Below are positions 34,466 through 44,042 of a stretch of DNA of 64,000 bases, piece after piece; positions within the stretch are counted from its first letter, which is position 1; the number at the start of each line of letters is the position of its first letter. Source of the stretch: Candidatus Binatia bacterium (lineage in GTDB: Bacteria > Desulfobacterota > Binatia > Bin18); contig OX638322.1 in the NCBI GenBank assembly GCA_951812575.1, positions 2,169,925-2,233,924 on the forward strand. The letters are read 5' to 3'. The translations under genes and the position numbers were made by a program. The notes beneath the pieces were generated by a model. It had not been told where the DNA came from. It did not search any database and was given only the letters and a program-made list of their open reading frames with translations.

Positions 34466-35704
34466 TCAGCCGTCTCCCGCTGGCGGACCGGCGATGATTC
34501 TTTGGGCTTCCAAGTCCGCTAGTTCCTCTGAAGCCAGTCCCAGAACTTCCTTGAGGACGAGGTGGGTGTGCTCGCCGGGATGGGGGGCGCTAGGCAGATC
34601 GGAGGGTTCCAGGTCGCGGGCTTCGATCACCGGGCCGGGCACCCAGATCGAACCGAGATCAGGATCGTCAACATGGTGGAAGCAGGGCAGACCCCGAGCG
34701 TGCTGTTCCGCTTCGATACTGTCCCGACACGGTTCGACCACCAGCCCGGCCTGGCGCAGGGTCGTGAGTACTTCTTCCTGCGGGCGGGCCGCAATCCAGT
34801 CGGCAATTTGTTGTTTAATCGTATCGACCCGCTCATAGCGGGCGTGGTCGCCGTGAATCTCGTGGCCCTGCTCATCGAGAGCGAGGTTGCGCAGGCCGGT
34901 GGCTTCGCGCAGCCGACGTAAGACCGAATCACCGATCAGATTCAGGGTGACGAATTTGCCGTCCCGAGCGCAGTAATGACCATGAACGGCATCCAAGAGA
35001 TTGTCGCCGATCGGTTCCCGGCCCTCGCCGGTTGTCTCAGCCTGGGCATACCAGCCCAGCTCCGCCAGGGTTTGAAACGCGACCTGTTCCAGCGCTATCT
35101 GATAGCAGTCGCCCCGTCCGGTTTCTGCCAAACGGCGCAGGGCGACGTGGAAGGCGTTCAGGCCGTGCAGTCCGGTGAGCATATCGAAAAACGCCACTGG
35201 AATAGTGAGCGGCCTGCCGTGCGGCTCGCCGGTAGCATGAGCTAACCCGGTCGCCCCTTGCATGGAATAATCGTTGGCCGCCCGTCCGTCGTGCCCGCCG
35301 TCGAACTGGATTTTAATGACGGACGGCCCGCAGTGCTCGACCAGATGCGTGTAGTCGAGCCAGGGCGCCATGCGCGGGGGCCAGTTGCTGATCAGTACAT
35401 GGGTTTCTCGAATGAGGTCGAGCACGATCCGTCTGCCTGCCTCCTGACGAAAGTCGATGGCCACCGCCTGCATACCGCGGTGCAGCATCTGCCAGGGGAT
35501 GCTGACCCCCGCCCGATTCAGGGGGCCACGCTCCCGGTCGGGCAGCCCGCGGCCATGATGCGCTCCCATAATGGGCTCGACCAGAATGACGCGCACGCCG
35601 AGCCGCATCAATTCGAGCAGCATCTTGTTCGGGGCGACAAACAGCCCAATGGCCACAACGGTAATCTCTTCGCCGTCTATGCTGTAGCGTAATTGGAAGG
35701 ACAC
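34466..35704 (-). CDS. CaiB/BaiF family CoA-transferase
   Basis: This 412-residue family III CoA-transferase has the N-terminal Rossmann-like segment VVAIGLFVAPNKMLLELMRLG, AVAIDFRQEAGRRIVLDLI, and a family-like GATGLAHATGEP loop. The conserved catalytic Asp is expected near DYSMQGATGLA. It is the last gene of the acetone-carboxylase-like operon (19 bases after the HyuA-type gene). The GTG start is supported by AGGAGGTGG. It could transfer CoA to the carboxylated product, such as a beta-keto acid; this is inferred from position. The sequence is more divergent than usual for the family. Confidence 0.8.
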   Translation of the reverse strand: MSFQLRYSIDGEEITVVAIGLFVAPNKMLLELMRLGVRVILVEPIMGAHHGRGLPDRERGPLNRAGVSIPWQMLHRGMQAVAIDFRQEAGRRIVLDLIRETHVLISNWPPRMAPWLDYTHLVEHCGPSVIKIQFDGGHDGRAANDYSMQGATGLAHATGEPHGRPLTIPVAFFDMLTGLHGLNAFHVALRRLAETGRGDCYQIALEQVAFQTLAELGWYAQAETTGEGREPIGDNLLDAVHGHYCARDGKFVTLNLIGDSVLRRLREATGLRNLALDEQGHEIHGDHARYERVDTIKQQIADWIAARPQEEVLTTLRQAGLVVEPCRDSIEAEQHARGLPCFHHVDDPDLGSIWVPGPVIEARDLEPSDLPSAPHPGEHTHLVLKEVLGLASEELADLEAQRIIAGPPAGDG

Positions 35705-35723
35705 GCTCCACCTCCTGTTTACA

Positions 35724-37874
35724 TTAACGATACCACAATATCTGGTGTTCATCCCACTCAACCCGCTTCCCCGGCGGGATGACAAACGTGGTCATCGCAT
35801 GCTCAATAATGGCCGGCCCTTCGACCACATTCCCGGCCCGGAGGCCGTCCATATCCCATAGCTTGAAGTCCAACCATTCTTTTTTCCAGTAGGCCTGACG
35901 CCGTCCCTTTGCCGCTGCTGGGTCAGGCGTATTGTCGCCGAACGCAAATTGCCGCGTAATGGGCGCACGCTTGTCCACCACGGCTTCAATAAACGCACCG
36001 TCGATCTGATAGCCGGCCTCTGGGAAGCGCCCCGCAACCGGATAGATACGACCGAATTCTTTCTCAAAACTCTCGACCAAAACCTCAACATCATGCTGCG
36101 TTTCGACCGTGCCGTGCGGCACGTGGGCGCTCCAGCTCACAAACAGTTGGCCGACATAGCGCGCGGAGATGCCGTAGCGGAAGTGAATCTTCTCCCTGGC
36201 GAATCCCACCCGAGCGAGTTCGGCGTAGGCCTGCTCCTCCAGTTCGCGCCAGGCGGTGGCGACCTTCCTGGCTTCCTCGATACGCTCATTCGGGGTCAAC
36301 TCCGGCGAGAGCGTGCACACCACGGTTTTTTCGATCCGGGAAAAGTTTTCTGCTACGGATATGCCCCAGGCGGAAAAGGCTGCCGCCCAGGGTACGGTAC
36401 AGACTGCTGCGGCTTCAACCCGCTCCGCCACGCCCCAGAGATGGAGCGGACCGCTGCCGCCGTACACCAAAAGCACATAGGCCCCTGGGCTGAGCCCCCG
36501 GCTGAGCAATGAGCCGTTAATGTGATCGCCCAGGGAGTCGTGAATCATGTCCAGGACCCCTTCGCAAGCTTCATACACCTCTATGCCCAGCGGACGAGCC
36601 AGCCGCTCTTCAAGCGCGGCCAGGGCCTTGTCCCGGTCCAGCTTGACCCGCCCGCCAAGAAAATTGTTCGGCGAAAGATAGCCCAACACCAAGTCCACAT
36701 CGGCCACCGTGATCTCGGGATGATTGAGACATACGCCGACCTGGGGGCCGGCACTGTGGGGGCCCAGGCTGACCCGCTTATAGCGCGGGTCCACATGGAT
36801 TTCCGTGCCCGCGCCCGAGCCAATGGAGTCAATGCCCAGAGCCGGCGCGTTCAGGCGATGGCGCGCAAAGTCCAGGCTCCGCGCGACCGGCAGCAGGCCA
36901 TCGACAATCGCGCCCACGTCAAACGTGGTGCCCCCCAGGTCGCAGCACACGACATTCTGCCAGCCCTTGGTATCGGCCAATGCCTTGCCGCCCAAGATGC
37001 CGCCAATGGGTCCCGAGACAACGGTCTCATACAGCCGGGGGTGACGGATACTGGCCACCGCGCCGTATAAGAGCAGGGTGCCCAATTCGTAGGGATACTG
37101 GTCCGCTCTGGCCGCGGCTTCAACCGCGAGGAGTTGGGCCCGCGTGCGCTCTGCGCCGTAACACTCAACCAGGAGGCTCTTCATGCGGGTGCTTTCCTGG
37201 CGTCGCGGACAGATATCGGCCGAGATGACGACCGGAACGGTCTGCCCGCGCTCCGCAATCACCCGCTCGGCAATGGCTTTGGCTTGACGTTCATGGCTGG
37301 GATTGGTGTAGGAACACAAGAAGATAATGCCGATAGCTTCGATCCCCTCATCCAGGAAAAAGTGGGCCGCGTCTTCGACCTCTTTTTCGTTGAGCGGGAT
37401 GAAGACCCTGCCTTCTGCCAGTTGCGACCCGGCGCGATACGGACTACCACCGAGTATCCGTTCGGAGATGCCTTTCACATGTCTGAGGGAAACGAGCGGA
37501 GCCGTATGTTCGTGGAGCTGCCATTTGGCTTGTTCCAGCCGCGTTTGACCCAGCCAGGTGAGGCCACGCTCAATAGCGGGATAGTGTTCAAAGCCGCGCG
37601 TGACGAGCAGCCCCACCTTTGCGCCGGTTCCGGTCACCACCAGGTTTGTCAGTGTCGTGCCGGCATAAATGACCATCTGGGCGGTGGCGTGGACCTGACT
37701 GCGGGTCACGCCGGCTTCCTGGGCCGCGTCAGCTACCGCTTCGAGATAGCTCTCAGCCTGATTGTCCGGGACGGTCAGGCTCTTGCCGATATAGCCGTTG
37801 CCTTCTTCGTCCGAGAGGTAACAGTCGGTCATCGTGCCGCCCGCGTCCAGAGTCAGAAAATAACGGTCGGTCAT
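35724..37874 (-). CDS. Hydantoinase A/acetone carboxylase beta-like subunit
   Basis: This 716-residue ATP-dependent subunit has the actin-like HyuA fold: YFLTLDAGGTMTDCYL with the phosphate-binding motif, CCDLGGTTFDVGAI (second phosphate motif) and YGGSGPLHLWGVAE. Its length matches acetone carboxylase beta (about 717 residues). Genes for an alpha-like (HyuB) and a gamma-like subunit are immediately upstream, so ATP-dependent carboxylation of a ketone is more likely than hydantoin hydrolysis. The start overlaps the gamma gene's stop by four bases. Confidence 0.88.
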   Translation of the reverse strand: MTDRYFLTLDAGGTMTDCYLSDEEGNGYIGKSLTVPDNQAESYLEAVADAAQEAGVTRSQVHATAQMVIYAGTTLTNLVVTGTGAKVGLLVTRGFEHYPAIERGLTWLGQTRLEQAKWQLHEHTAPLVSLRHVKGISERILGGSPYRAGSQLAEGRVFIPLNEKEVEDAAHFFLDEGIEAIGIIFLCSYTNPSHERQAKAIAERVIAERGQTVPVVISADICPRRQESTRMKSLLVECYGAERTRAQLLAVEAAARADQYPYELGTLLLYGAVASIRHPRLYETVVSGPIGGILGGKALADTKGWQNVVCCDLGGTTFDVGAIVDGLLPVARSLDFARHRLNAPALGIDSIGSGAGTEIHVDPRYKRVSLGPHSAGPQVGVCLNHPEITVADVDLVLGYLSPNNFLGGRVKLDRDKALAALEERLARPLGIEVYEACEGVLDMIHDSLGDHINGSLLSRGLSPGAYVLLVYGGSGPLHLWGVAERVEAAAVCTVPWAAAFSAWGISVAENFSRIEKTVVCTLSPELTPNERIEEARKVATAWRELEEQAYAELARVGFAREKIHFRYGISARYVGQLFVSWSAHVPHGTVETQHDVEVLVESFEKEFGRIYPVAGRFPEAGYQIDGAFIEAVVDKRAPITRQFAFGDNTPDPAAAKGRRQAYWKKEWLDFKLWDMDGLRAGNVVEGPAIIEHAMTTFVIPPGKRVEWDEHQILWYR

Positions 37875-38437
37875 GGGTTGTCTTCCTCGGCCCAGGCCGC
37901 GGTCAGCGTAGCGGACCGATCCTGATACCAGTCCGGGCTTTCGTCCGGCAACGGTCGGCCCAGCCAGTCCCGGTACAGGCTGTCAAGGTCGGGCAGGAGT
38001 TCAAACACAATCGGGTAGCCGTGGGGTGCGACCTCAACGCCGAGTTGGGCGTAACACCCCGGACAGTAGAACTCCCGCACTTCCAAATGTTCGGGATTGG
38101 GCAGAATGCCGGCGTTATACACCTCTTCAAGCTCTTCTTTAGTTTTCCGCACGGCCAGCATGCTGTGGAGTTTCCAGTTCACTCGGTAGTCACCGAATTC
38201 CTGTCCGCAGTCGCATTTGACGACTCGCCCGCCCTGCTCTTTGCGCACGATATAGAGATGCTCCGATATCCGCAGCAGAATGGTGTCGTTCCAGGCCACC
38301 CGCTCCTGGAGGACGTGCAGATAGGTCCAGAAGCGGTCCGGGTCCTTGGTCGGCATCCTGATGAGGTCTTTGACCTGGTCTTCCGGCAGTTGTCCGTCAA
38401 CCAGGAGACGGATGCGTTCCTGCATTTTACGATCCAT
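37871..38437 (-). CDS. Acetone carboxylase gamma-like subunit
   Basis: This 188-residue protein has the gamma-subunit zinc site, VVKCDCGQEFGDYRVNWKLH and FYCPGCYAQLGVEV, a pair of Cys-x-Cys and Cys-x-x-Cys motifs. The N-terminal part (IRLLVDGQLPEDQVKDLIRM) is longer than in acetone carboxylases (about 168 residues). It lies between the alpha- and beta-like subunit genes with overlaps of 11 and 4 bases, as in a tightly coupled complex. The presence of this subunit separates acetone-type carboxylases from simple hydantoinases and oxoprolinases. Confidence 0.87.
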   Translation of the reverse strand: MDRKMQERIRLLVDGQLPEDQVKDLIRMPTKDPDRFWTYLHVLQERVAWNDTILLRISEHLYIVRKEQGGRVVKCDCGQEFGDYRVNWKLHSMLAVRKTKEELEEVYNAGILPNPEHLEVREFYCPGCYAQLGVEVAPHGYPIVFELLPDLDSLYRDWLGRPLPDESPDWYQDRSATLTAAWAEEDNP

Positions 38438-40628
38438 GCGTTTCCTCGTCCTCGGCTACCTGCCAAAACGAGACAAAGGCGTCGCGAAAGGTCTCGTATT
38501 GGCGACAGTCCTGATACATTCGCTGGCTCATCTCGGGCAGGTTGTTATGTTGCACGCGCTGGCGTTCGTTTCTCCACCAGTCCCGGACCGGTACGGCGCG
38601 CTGTTTTCTCCGCTCCTTGAGGCGATGCCGTGCCTGCTGGGTAGCCCGTGCGTCGACCGTCCAGGCGTGTGCTACCCGCTGTGCCACGACGCCGTAGACG
38701 GTTTGTGCCACGTCGGGCGAGAGCCAGCCTTCTTCCAGGTCGGTGCAGACCCGAGCCGGGTCGCGGTCCAGGGGCTCGCCCCACGAACTGCCGGCCTCGT
38801 TGGCGTAATAGATCAGATCACCGTCGGTCACTTCCCATTCCGGCGTTTGGGTGACGTTGTCGAGCGTCTGCTCGGCCGTGAGCAGCCCGCGTTCCATATA
38901 ATCGCGGGCTTCGAGGGCATTCCGGGGCAGCGGTATCTGTTGGTCTATCAGTTCCTGTACGTTGGTTTTGTGCAGGAGCAGAATATAGGAGGGCAGGGCG
39001 GGGTAGCCACCGCAGATGCCGACGATGCAGGCGGGCGAAGTCCCGGTTGGCGAGCCGGTGCTGTGGAAAGTCATTTTCCCGCCGGGGTTGGTCACCAGAT
39101 AGCCGATGCCAAACGCCACGGGGCCGCGATACTTGCCATGCACCACCACATCGGGCACGAGCCCCCGACTGAGATGGGTAATGGCCGGACACAGGAACTC
39201 GTACTCTTCCGCCTCGCCGATGTCGGACAGTGGGTTGCCGGTGCCGACCGCCACGGACACGCCATCCCGCCAGGGGGTGACGCCCAGGGGCATGTTGGCG
39301 GTCAGGCTCCAGTCCGCGCTGGCAAAGGGGGTGCCGTTGGCGAAGCTGCCCTCGAAAGAGCTGATACCCCACAGGACTTCGTTGACCCAGGCCTCTTCCA
39401 GGAAGCCCCGCGCAAAACGCCCGAGGGCATAGCCGCGACCAAGATTACTGTGGGCGTCAATGGCCATGACGCAGCCATGGACCGAGCCCAGGTCATCCCG
39501 AGTCGGCTGGCACAGGCTGCCGGGGTCGGTCTTGCGCTGGGCGATTTCATAGATGGCGTTACTGATCGCCGGTCCCATGGCCAGGACCGGAAAGTCGGTA
39601 TACGCGCCAAGATTCCAGCCACCGGGATAACAATTATAATGGGTAAAGCCCTGCGAGCTGGCCCCGCGAAAATCCTGGGTGATCGTCCCGTCGAGGTTGA
39701 CCTGACAGGTTGCCGGGACGTGCAGCGTGCAGTCGATGGCCTCCGGAAACGCCGTGCCCAGATACTGCTTTTGGGTGACGTGAATGATTTTGGGATGCTG
39801 GGAGATCATGGGAACCTGCCAGGCTTTGACCCGTTCGATGATCTCACGCCGGTCGCGCTCAATAATCTCGTGCATGGCCTGGACAAAGCGTTCAGCTCCA
39901 AACTCTTCGGTCATATTGAGGACGCGCTCGCGGACCATCAGCGCGCCGACCAGCTTCATTTTGTCATCCAGGATATTCATCACCCCCATCCGGGTGCGGC
40001 GTTTGAGGGTCAGCTCCCAGGATTTGGATTGGACGAAGTTCTGGCCGGTCTTCTGCGGCGGAACGACGAAGCCATCCGTATAGGTGGTCGGCGACACCCC
40101 GGCCATACCCGGCGTAAACGCGCTCCCGACATCGACCAGATGCAGGCTGGCCGCGGCCCAGCCAATGAGCTGGTCTTCGGCAAAGAGCGGCAGAACGGTG
40201 TACATATCGTTGTTCTGCGAGCTGCCGTGGACCGGGTCGTTACACGAGAAAATATCCCCGTCACGGATGCCGCCCATACCAGGGTCTGCGTCATAGCCCA
40301 GTTGGCCCATGGTCCCGATCATCATCCGCAGGGCGCCGGAATGCCCGCACAGTCCCCAGGACGAGGCCACGGCGCGCCCATCCGGGGTAGCCACAAATTG
40401 CAGCAACTCTCCGGTAATGGCGCTGGGTGAGGTCGAGATCAGCATGGAGGTGTCGCGGCCATACTGCGTCGCCGTGATCAGCTTCCAGTAAATCCGCTCA
40501 AGCTGGGTCGGCTCATGCGCAAAGAGATGGAGGGCCTCAGAGCCGTACGACGAGCCGGTCGCGGCCTGGTTGCGCTCGCGCTCCTCAACGACTTCTTTGA
40601 GCGTTCTGTCCCCGTGGACTATCCCCAT
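38427..40628 (-). CDS. Hydantoinase B/acetone carboxylase alpha-like subunit
   Basis: This 733-residue subunit belongs to the HyuB/oxoprolinase beta group, with GDIFSCNDPVHGSSQNNDMY (metal-site region) and EFLCPAITHLSRGLVPDVV. Its length and partners match acetone or acetophenone carboxylase alpha subunits, which carry the Mn and the carboxylation site. It is the first gene of the operon; AAGGAG lies 6 bases before the ATG and a good promoter is found 26-54 bases upstream. The substrate could be acetone, butanone, an aromatic ketone or a cyclic amide. Confidence 0.88.
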   Translation of the reverse strand: MGIVHGDRTLKEVVEERERNQAATGSSYGSEALHLFAHEPTQLERIYWKLITATQYGRDTSMLISTSPSAITGELLQFVATPDGRAVASSWGLCGHSGALRMMIGTMGQLGYDADPGMGGIRDGDIFSCNDPVHGSSQNNDMYTVLPLFAEDQLIGWAAASLHLVDVGSAFTPGMAGVSPTTYTDGFVVPPQKTGQNFVQSKSWELTLKRRTRMGVMNILDDKMKLVGALMVRERVLNMTEEFGAERFVQAMHEIIERDRREIIERVKAWQVPMISQHPKIIHVTQKQYLGTAFPEAIDCTLHVPATCQVNLDGTITQDFRGASSQGFTHYNCYPGGWNLGAYTDFPVLAMGPAISNAIYEIAQRKTDPGSLCQPTRDDLGSVHGCVMAIDAHSNLGRGYALGRFARGFLEEAWVNEVLWGISSFEGSFANGTPFASADWSLTANMPLGVTPWRDGVSVAVGTGNPLSDIGEAEEYEFLCPAITHLSRGLVPDVVVHGKYRGPVAFGIGYLVTNPGGKMTFHSTGSPTGTSPACIVGICGGYPALPSYILLLHKTNVQELIDQQIPLPRNALEARDYMERGLLTAEQTLDNVTQTPEWEVTDGDLIYYANEAGSSWGEPLDRDPARVCTDLEEGWLSPDVAQTVYGVVAQRVAHAWTVDARATQQARHRLKERRKQRAVPVRDWWRNERQRVQHNNLPEMSQRMYQDCRQYETFRDAFVSFWQVAEDEETHGS

Positions 40629-40653
40629 GAATGGCTCCTTTCACTGGCAGGCG

Positions 40654-40682
40654 ATTATTGTAGGGGGTCGTCTGACTGTCAA
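40654..40682 (-). promoter_or_regulatory. Sigma-70-like promoter of carboxylase operon
   Basis: On the minus strand, TTGACA (40682-40677), a 17-base spacer and AATAAT (40659-40654) lie 26 bases before the ATG at 40628. The short leader would contain the AAGGAG ribosome binding site. Confidence 0.6.
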
Positions 40683-40943
40683 GCATTCCCTTTGGGGCGG
40701 TGAAGACAAGATACCGGGAAAAAGAGTGAGTCAGAGACTGTACGGCAAGCGCTTGGTTTTGTGGCCCCCGTAATGAGGTCGGGGGCGGCTTTGATCGAGC
40801 GGCAGGGAGGGCGATGGATTTTAGGGATACAGGGGAAGGGGGCTGATGTCCTCCTCGGCTGTTTGACACAGGCGTGGATGTGAGAACCTTTGCCTCATCC
40901 GGTAATTCTGAAACTTATCACTAGAAGTTATTTAGCCATATAC
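40683..40943. other. Intergenic region upstream of the carboxylase operon promoter
   Basis: These 261 bases lie between the promoter and the end of the next minus-strand gene. There is a G/C-rich dyad near 40764-40790 (GGCCCCCGTAATGAGGTCGG type). No gene was recognised. Confidence 0.4.
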
Positions 40944-41981
40944 TTACCGACAGTGCGGAATGACTTCCCTGGCAAAGCGCTCCATCGAGCGTTTGACGAT
41001 GGCGTGATCGACCAGCCCGCCCTGGTTGAAATAGCCAATGAACTCGGCCATGGGAAATTCCTGCTTGAAGTGTTGAATACGTTCGATGCAGTAATCCGGG
41101 TCACCGAAGGCGCCCATCTTTTTGTCCAATCCTTCGTAGTTGACCCGCTCTAACCGCTCCAACACCTGCTTGAATGCTTCGTAGCTTTTGATGGTGGTCT
41201 TGCCGAGCGGACGGAGCCGTTCTCCCGCGGCGCGAAAAAAATTCATCAGGCTCGGTTCGTATTCCTCCCGGGCTTGGGCCCGGCTGTCGGCCACGTGGAC
41301 GGGAAACATCAGGGCGACATCGGGCCGGACGCCGGGTTTTAGATTGTCCTGATAGTCCGCGATATAGCCGCGTAGTTTGTCGGGTGGGTTAATCAACGGA
41401 GAAGCAAAAATCGACAGGCCGAGCTGGCCGGCTAGGGCAAAGGTATCCGGGCTGTTTGCCGCCATACGCATCGGAGGGTAGGGCTTCTGAATGGGGCGCG
41501 GCACAACCGGTAGGTCCTCAGCCTGGAAGTATTTGCCCTGATAGGACAGGCGGTCCGTTGTCCAGGCGGTCCGAATCACGTCGAGTGCTTCCGCAAATCG
41601 CTCCCGACTTTCCTCCATGGGCACGTTATAGCCTTGGTAATGCACCGGCGCGGTGCCGCGTCCGACACCGAACTCCAGGCGTCCTCCGCTCAGAATATCG
41701 GCGGTGGCCGCTTCTTCCGCCATTTTCATCGGGCTGTGCAGCGGCAGGAGCGTGACGGCGGTGCCAAGGCGGATGCGCTCGGTATGCTGGGCCGCGGTGG
41801 CTAGCACCATAAGCGGTGAGGCCATGATCGAGGTGCTCGGCCCAAAGTGCAATTCGCCCAGCCAGACGGTATCAAAGCCGACCGCATCGCCCAGTCGAAT
41901 CTGGGCCAGGATATCGTGGTAGCGCTGGCGCTCGGACTGCGCGGGAGCGCACGGCAACTGATCGAAAAACCCAAAGCGCAT
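40944..41981 (-). CDS. LLM-class flavin-dependent oxidoreductase
   Basis: This 345-residue luciferase-like monooxygenase opens MRFGFFDQLPCAPAQSER and has GFDTVWLGELHFGPSTSIM, RIRLGTAVTLLPLHSPMKM, ADILSGGRLEFGVGRGTAPV and VVPRPIQKPYPPMRMAANSP. It acts with reduced FMN from a separate reductase. It is the last gene of a six-gene minus-strand run (40944-46811) with SDR, two NTF2-like proteins, a hydrolase and a molybdopterin oxidoreductase. The stop is 315 bases from the start of the next operon. The substrate is unknown. Confidence 0.9.
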   Translation of the reverse strand: MRFGFFDQLPCAPAQSERQRYHDILAQIRLGDAVGFDTVWLGELHFGPSTSIMASPLMVLATAAQHTERIRLGTAVTLLPLHSPMKMAEEAATADILSGGRLEFGVGRGTAPVHYQGYNVPMEESRERFAEALDVIRTAWTTDRLSYQGKYFQAEDLPVVPRPIQKPYPPMRMAANSPDTFALAGQLGLSIFASPLINPPDKLRGYIADYQDNLKPGVRPDVALMFPVHVADSRAQAREEYEPSLMNFFRAAGERLRPLGKTTIKSYEAFKQVLERLERVNYEGLDKKMGAFGDPDYCIERIQHFKQEFPMAEFIGYFNQGGLVDHAIVKRSMERFAREVIPHCR

Positions 41982-42021
41982 GAATCCCTCCTTATTTGCT
42001 TGGGCGTATGGTTCACTCTTT

Positions 42022-42771
42022 TTAGCGGGCCGTATATCCTCCGTCGATAACCAATTCTGTGCCGGTCACATATGAGGACTCATCCGAAGCAAGGTAGAGC
42101 ACGCCATACGCGACTTCTTCGGCCGTGCCGTCCCTGCCCAGAGGAGTGAGCCGCAAGAGCATCTCACGTCGTTCCGGGGCCAGCGGGGCGGTCATTGGAG
42201 TTTCGATGCGACCGGGATGAACAGAGTTGACCCGAATCTTATCCGTCGCATACTGGACCGCGGCGTTCTTGGTGAGAAGCCGTACCGCGCCCTTGCTGGC
42301 TTGATAGGCCGGGATATTGGGCAGGCCGATCAGGCCGGCAATAGACGAAATATTCACAATAGAGCCACCACCGGCCCGACGCATGGCCGGAACCGCGTGT
42401 TTCATGCCGAGAAAGACCCCGGTTTGATTCACGCCGATTACTTCATTCCAGGCTTCGAGGCTGGTTTCATCGAGCGGCGCCATGCGGACAATACCGGCAT
42501 TGTTGACTAAAATATCCAGCCTGCCGTAGGTCTGTTCGGCAGTCTCAACGGCCCGTTGCCAGTCTTGTTCGCGTGTGACATCAAGCGGGACAAATGTGGC
42601 GCTTCCGCCCTGTTGAGGGATGTTCTCGACGGCAGCTCGGCCTTGATCCTCAAGGATATCGCCCAGGACGACCTGGGCTCCTTCACGTGCGAATAAACGT
42701 GCTTCGCTCTCGCCCATGCCACGGGCGGCACCGGAGATAAGGGCAACTTTTCCAGATAGTCGTCCCGCCAT
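42022..42771 (-). CDS. Short-chain dehydrogenase/reductase
   Basis: This 249-residue SDR has the cofactor motif LISGAARGMGESEA, the NNAGI motif (ILVNNAGIVRM) and the catalytic Ser in IVNISSIAGLIG. The catalytic Tyr and Lys are in YQASKGAVRL. An aspartate after the second strand (VVLGDILEDQG) suggests NAD preference. The C-terminal GTELVIDGGYTAR is typical of the classical family. It lies between an NTF2-like gene and the monooxygenase gene in the same operon and probably oxidises an alcohol or reduces a ketone intermediate. Confidence 0.92.
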   Translation of the reverse strand: MAGRLSGKVALISGAARGMGESEARLFAREGAQVVLGDILEDQGRAAVENIPQQGGSATFVPLDVTREQDWQRAVETAEQTYGRLDILVNNAGIVRMAPLDETSLEAWNEVIGVNQTGVFLGMKHAVPAMRRAGGGSIVNISSIAGLIGLPNIPAYQASKGAVRLLTKNAAVQYATDKIRVNSVHPGRIETPMTAPLAPERREMLLRLTPLGRDGTAEEVAYGVLYLASDESSYVTGTELVIDGGYTAR

Positions 42772-42784
42772 CTATCGTCTCCCC

Positions 42785-43201
42785 TTAGGATGTGTGGGGC
42801 CGTGACTCGTGATAGTGGATGACTTTCCAGGCCGCATCCTTGCGACGTAGGATAAAGGTGTCGCGGCCACCGGTTACAAAGGGCTCGGCCAACCGCCTGA
42901 GCTCGGCCTCAAAGTGGAAATTGCAAAACGCGTAGGCCGTATCGCCGAACACGTCGATGGTGATGTCGCTCAGTTGCATGGCCCCAACCCGGATGACCGA
43001 CTCCGCCGCATGGCGAAAATAAGCCTCAACCTCGGCCCAGCCTCGGATCGGTTGAGCCCGCTCCTCGGGAATATAGAGGATGTGTTCATAGTCGGGGTCC
43101 CAGATGCTCTTGAGCCCCTCCCAGTCCATGGACTCCCAGCTTTTGGAATAACGCTCAAGAATAGCTCTGATTTGCTGTGTGTCCTGTTCCGTAGTCGGCA
43201 T
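42785..43201 (-). CDS. NTF2-like/SnoaL-type protein
   Basis: This 138-residue cone-shaped NTF2-fold protein has the opening helix IRAILERYSKSWESMDWEGL and YIPEERAQPIRGWAEVEAYF. It ends with the strand KVIHYHESRPH. Members include calcium/calmodulin-kinase association domains and small isomerases or dehydratases. The ATG at 43201 has AGGAC upstream and follows the hydrolase stop closely; a longer frame reaches 43432 but overlaps the hydrolase gene. It is likely co-translated with the flanking operon genes; catalytic residues cannot be assigned. Confidence 0.8.
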   Translation of the reverse strand: MPTTEQDTQQIRAILERYSKSWESMDWEGLKSIWDPDYEHILYIPEERAQPIRGWAEVEAYFRHAAESVIRVGAMQLSDITIDVFGDTAYAFCNFHFEAELRRLAEPFVTGGRDTFILRRKDAAWKVIHYHESRPHTS

Positions 43202-43212
43202 AGGTGTGGTCC

Positions 43213-44013
43213 TCATCCGAGCTGGGCAACAAAGTTCTCCAGCGCCTGGTTGAACGCCAGCGGCTGCTCGATCTGGTACATATGGGCAACGTCCGGGACG
43301 ATCTGTAAGTCCGCGTTGGGCATCTGTTCGGCCAGAATCCGGTTGGCTTCGACCGGCGTGGCCTCGTCCTCTTCGCCCACCACGATCAGTGTGGGCTGGC
43401 TGATCTCCGTGAGCCTGGGCGTAATATCCCAATTCCAGACGCCGTCCGGGTGTTCGACCAGGGCGCAGGCCACACGCCGCGGAAAGGCGACAGGATCGAG
43501 CAGGTTGTTTTTGAGCAGGCGACAGATCTCGGGCCGCTCGTGCCTGGTCCGCTGCGAAAAACAGCGCCGCACAAACTCGTCGGTCATCTCTTCGTATTTG
43601 GTCCGTAAGTCTCTCAGCAGATCGGTTGAGTCCACAAACCGGGTCAGATTTGTCGCGCTACTGATAATCAGATTACCGGCGACGAGGTCCGGGTTGTCCA
43701 GGCATATCTGCATGGACCGCATGCCGCCCATGGAATTGCCCACCAGAATCGCGCGGTCAATACCCAAGGCGGCCAGTACGGCGGCATCGTCCGCGGCCAT
43801 GTCCTGAATGGAATACCCGCTCAGCGGTTTGCCCGAACGTCCATGGCCTCGGGCTTCAATCACAATGCAGCGATAGCGGTGGGCCAGCAGCGGGACCTGG
43901 TAGGCCCATATCCAGGCGTTACAGGAATAGCCGTGCAGAAAAACGAGCGGCCGTCCCTGCCCGTAATCGTCATAATGCACCCGAACTCCAGGTTCTCTTT
44001 CAACGAAGGGCAT
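43213..44013 (-). CDS. Alpha/beta-fold hydrolase
   Basis: This 266-residue enzyme has the oxyanion motif LVFLHGYSCNAWIW, nucleophile elbow LVGNSMGGMRSM, acid residue in VVGEEDEATPVEAN and base His in VPDVAHMYQIEQP. It resembles meta-cleavage product hydrolases and 3-oxoadipate enol-lactonases. It is part of the 40944-46811 operon, between two NTF2-like genes. It is probably a C-C or ester-bond hydrolase acting after oxidation of the substrate by other operon products; the exact reaction is unknown. Confidence 0.9.
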   Translation of the reverse strand: MPFVEREPGVRVHYDDYGQGRPLVFLHGYSCNAWIWAYQVPLLAHRYRCIVIEARGHGRSGKPLSGYSIQDMAADDAAVLAALGIDRAILVGNSMGGMRSMQICLDNPDLVAGNLIISSATNLTRFVDSTDLLRDLRTKYEEMTDEFVRRCFSQRTRHERPEICRLLKNNLLDPVAFPRRVACALVEHPDGVWNWDITPRLTEISQPTLIVVGEEDEATPVEANRILAEQMPNADLQIVPDVAHMYQIEQPLAFNQALENFVAQLG

Positions 44014-44042
44014 GGCCGCTCCTCTTTCTCCCTACTGGCTCC

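Noticed and set aside
38346..40430. 694-codon plus-strand open frame
   Set aside because: It lies antisense to the hydantoinase B-type gene, which has clear family motifs. GC-rich third positions keep the opposite strand open; the antisense product has no recognisable domain.
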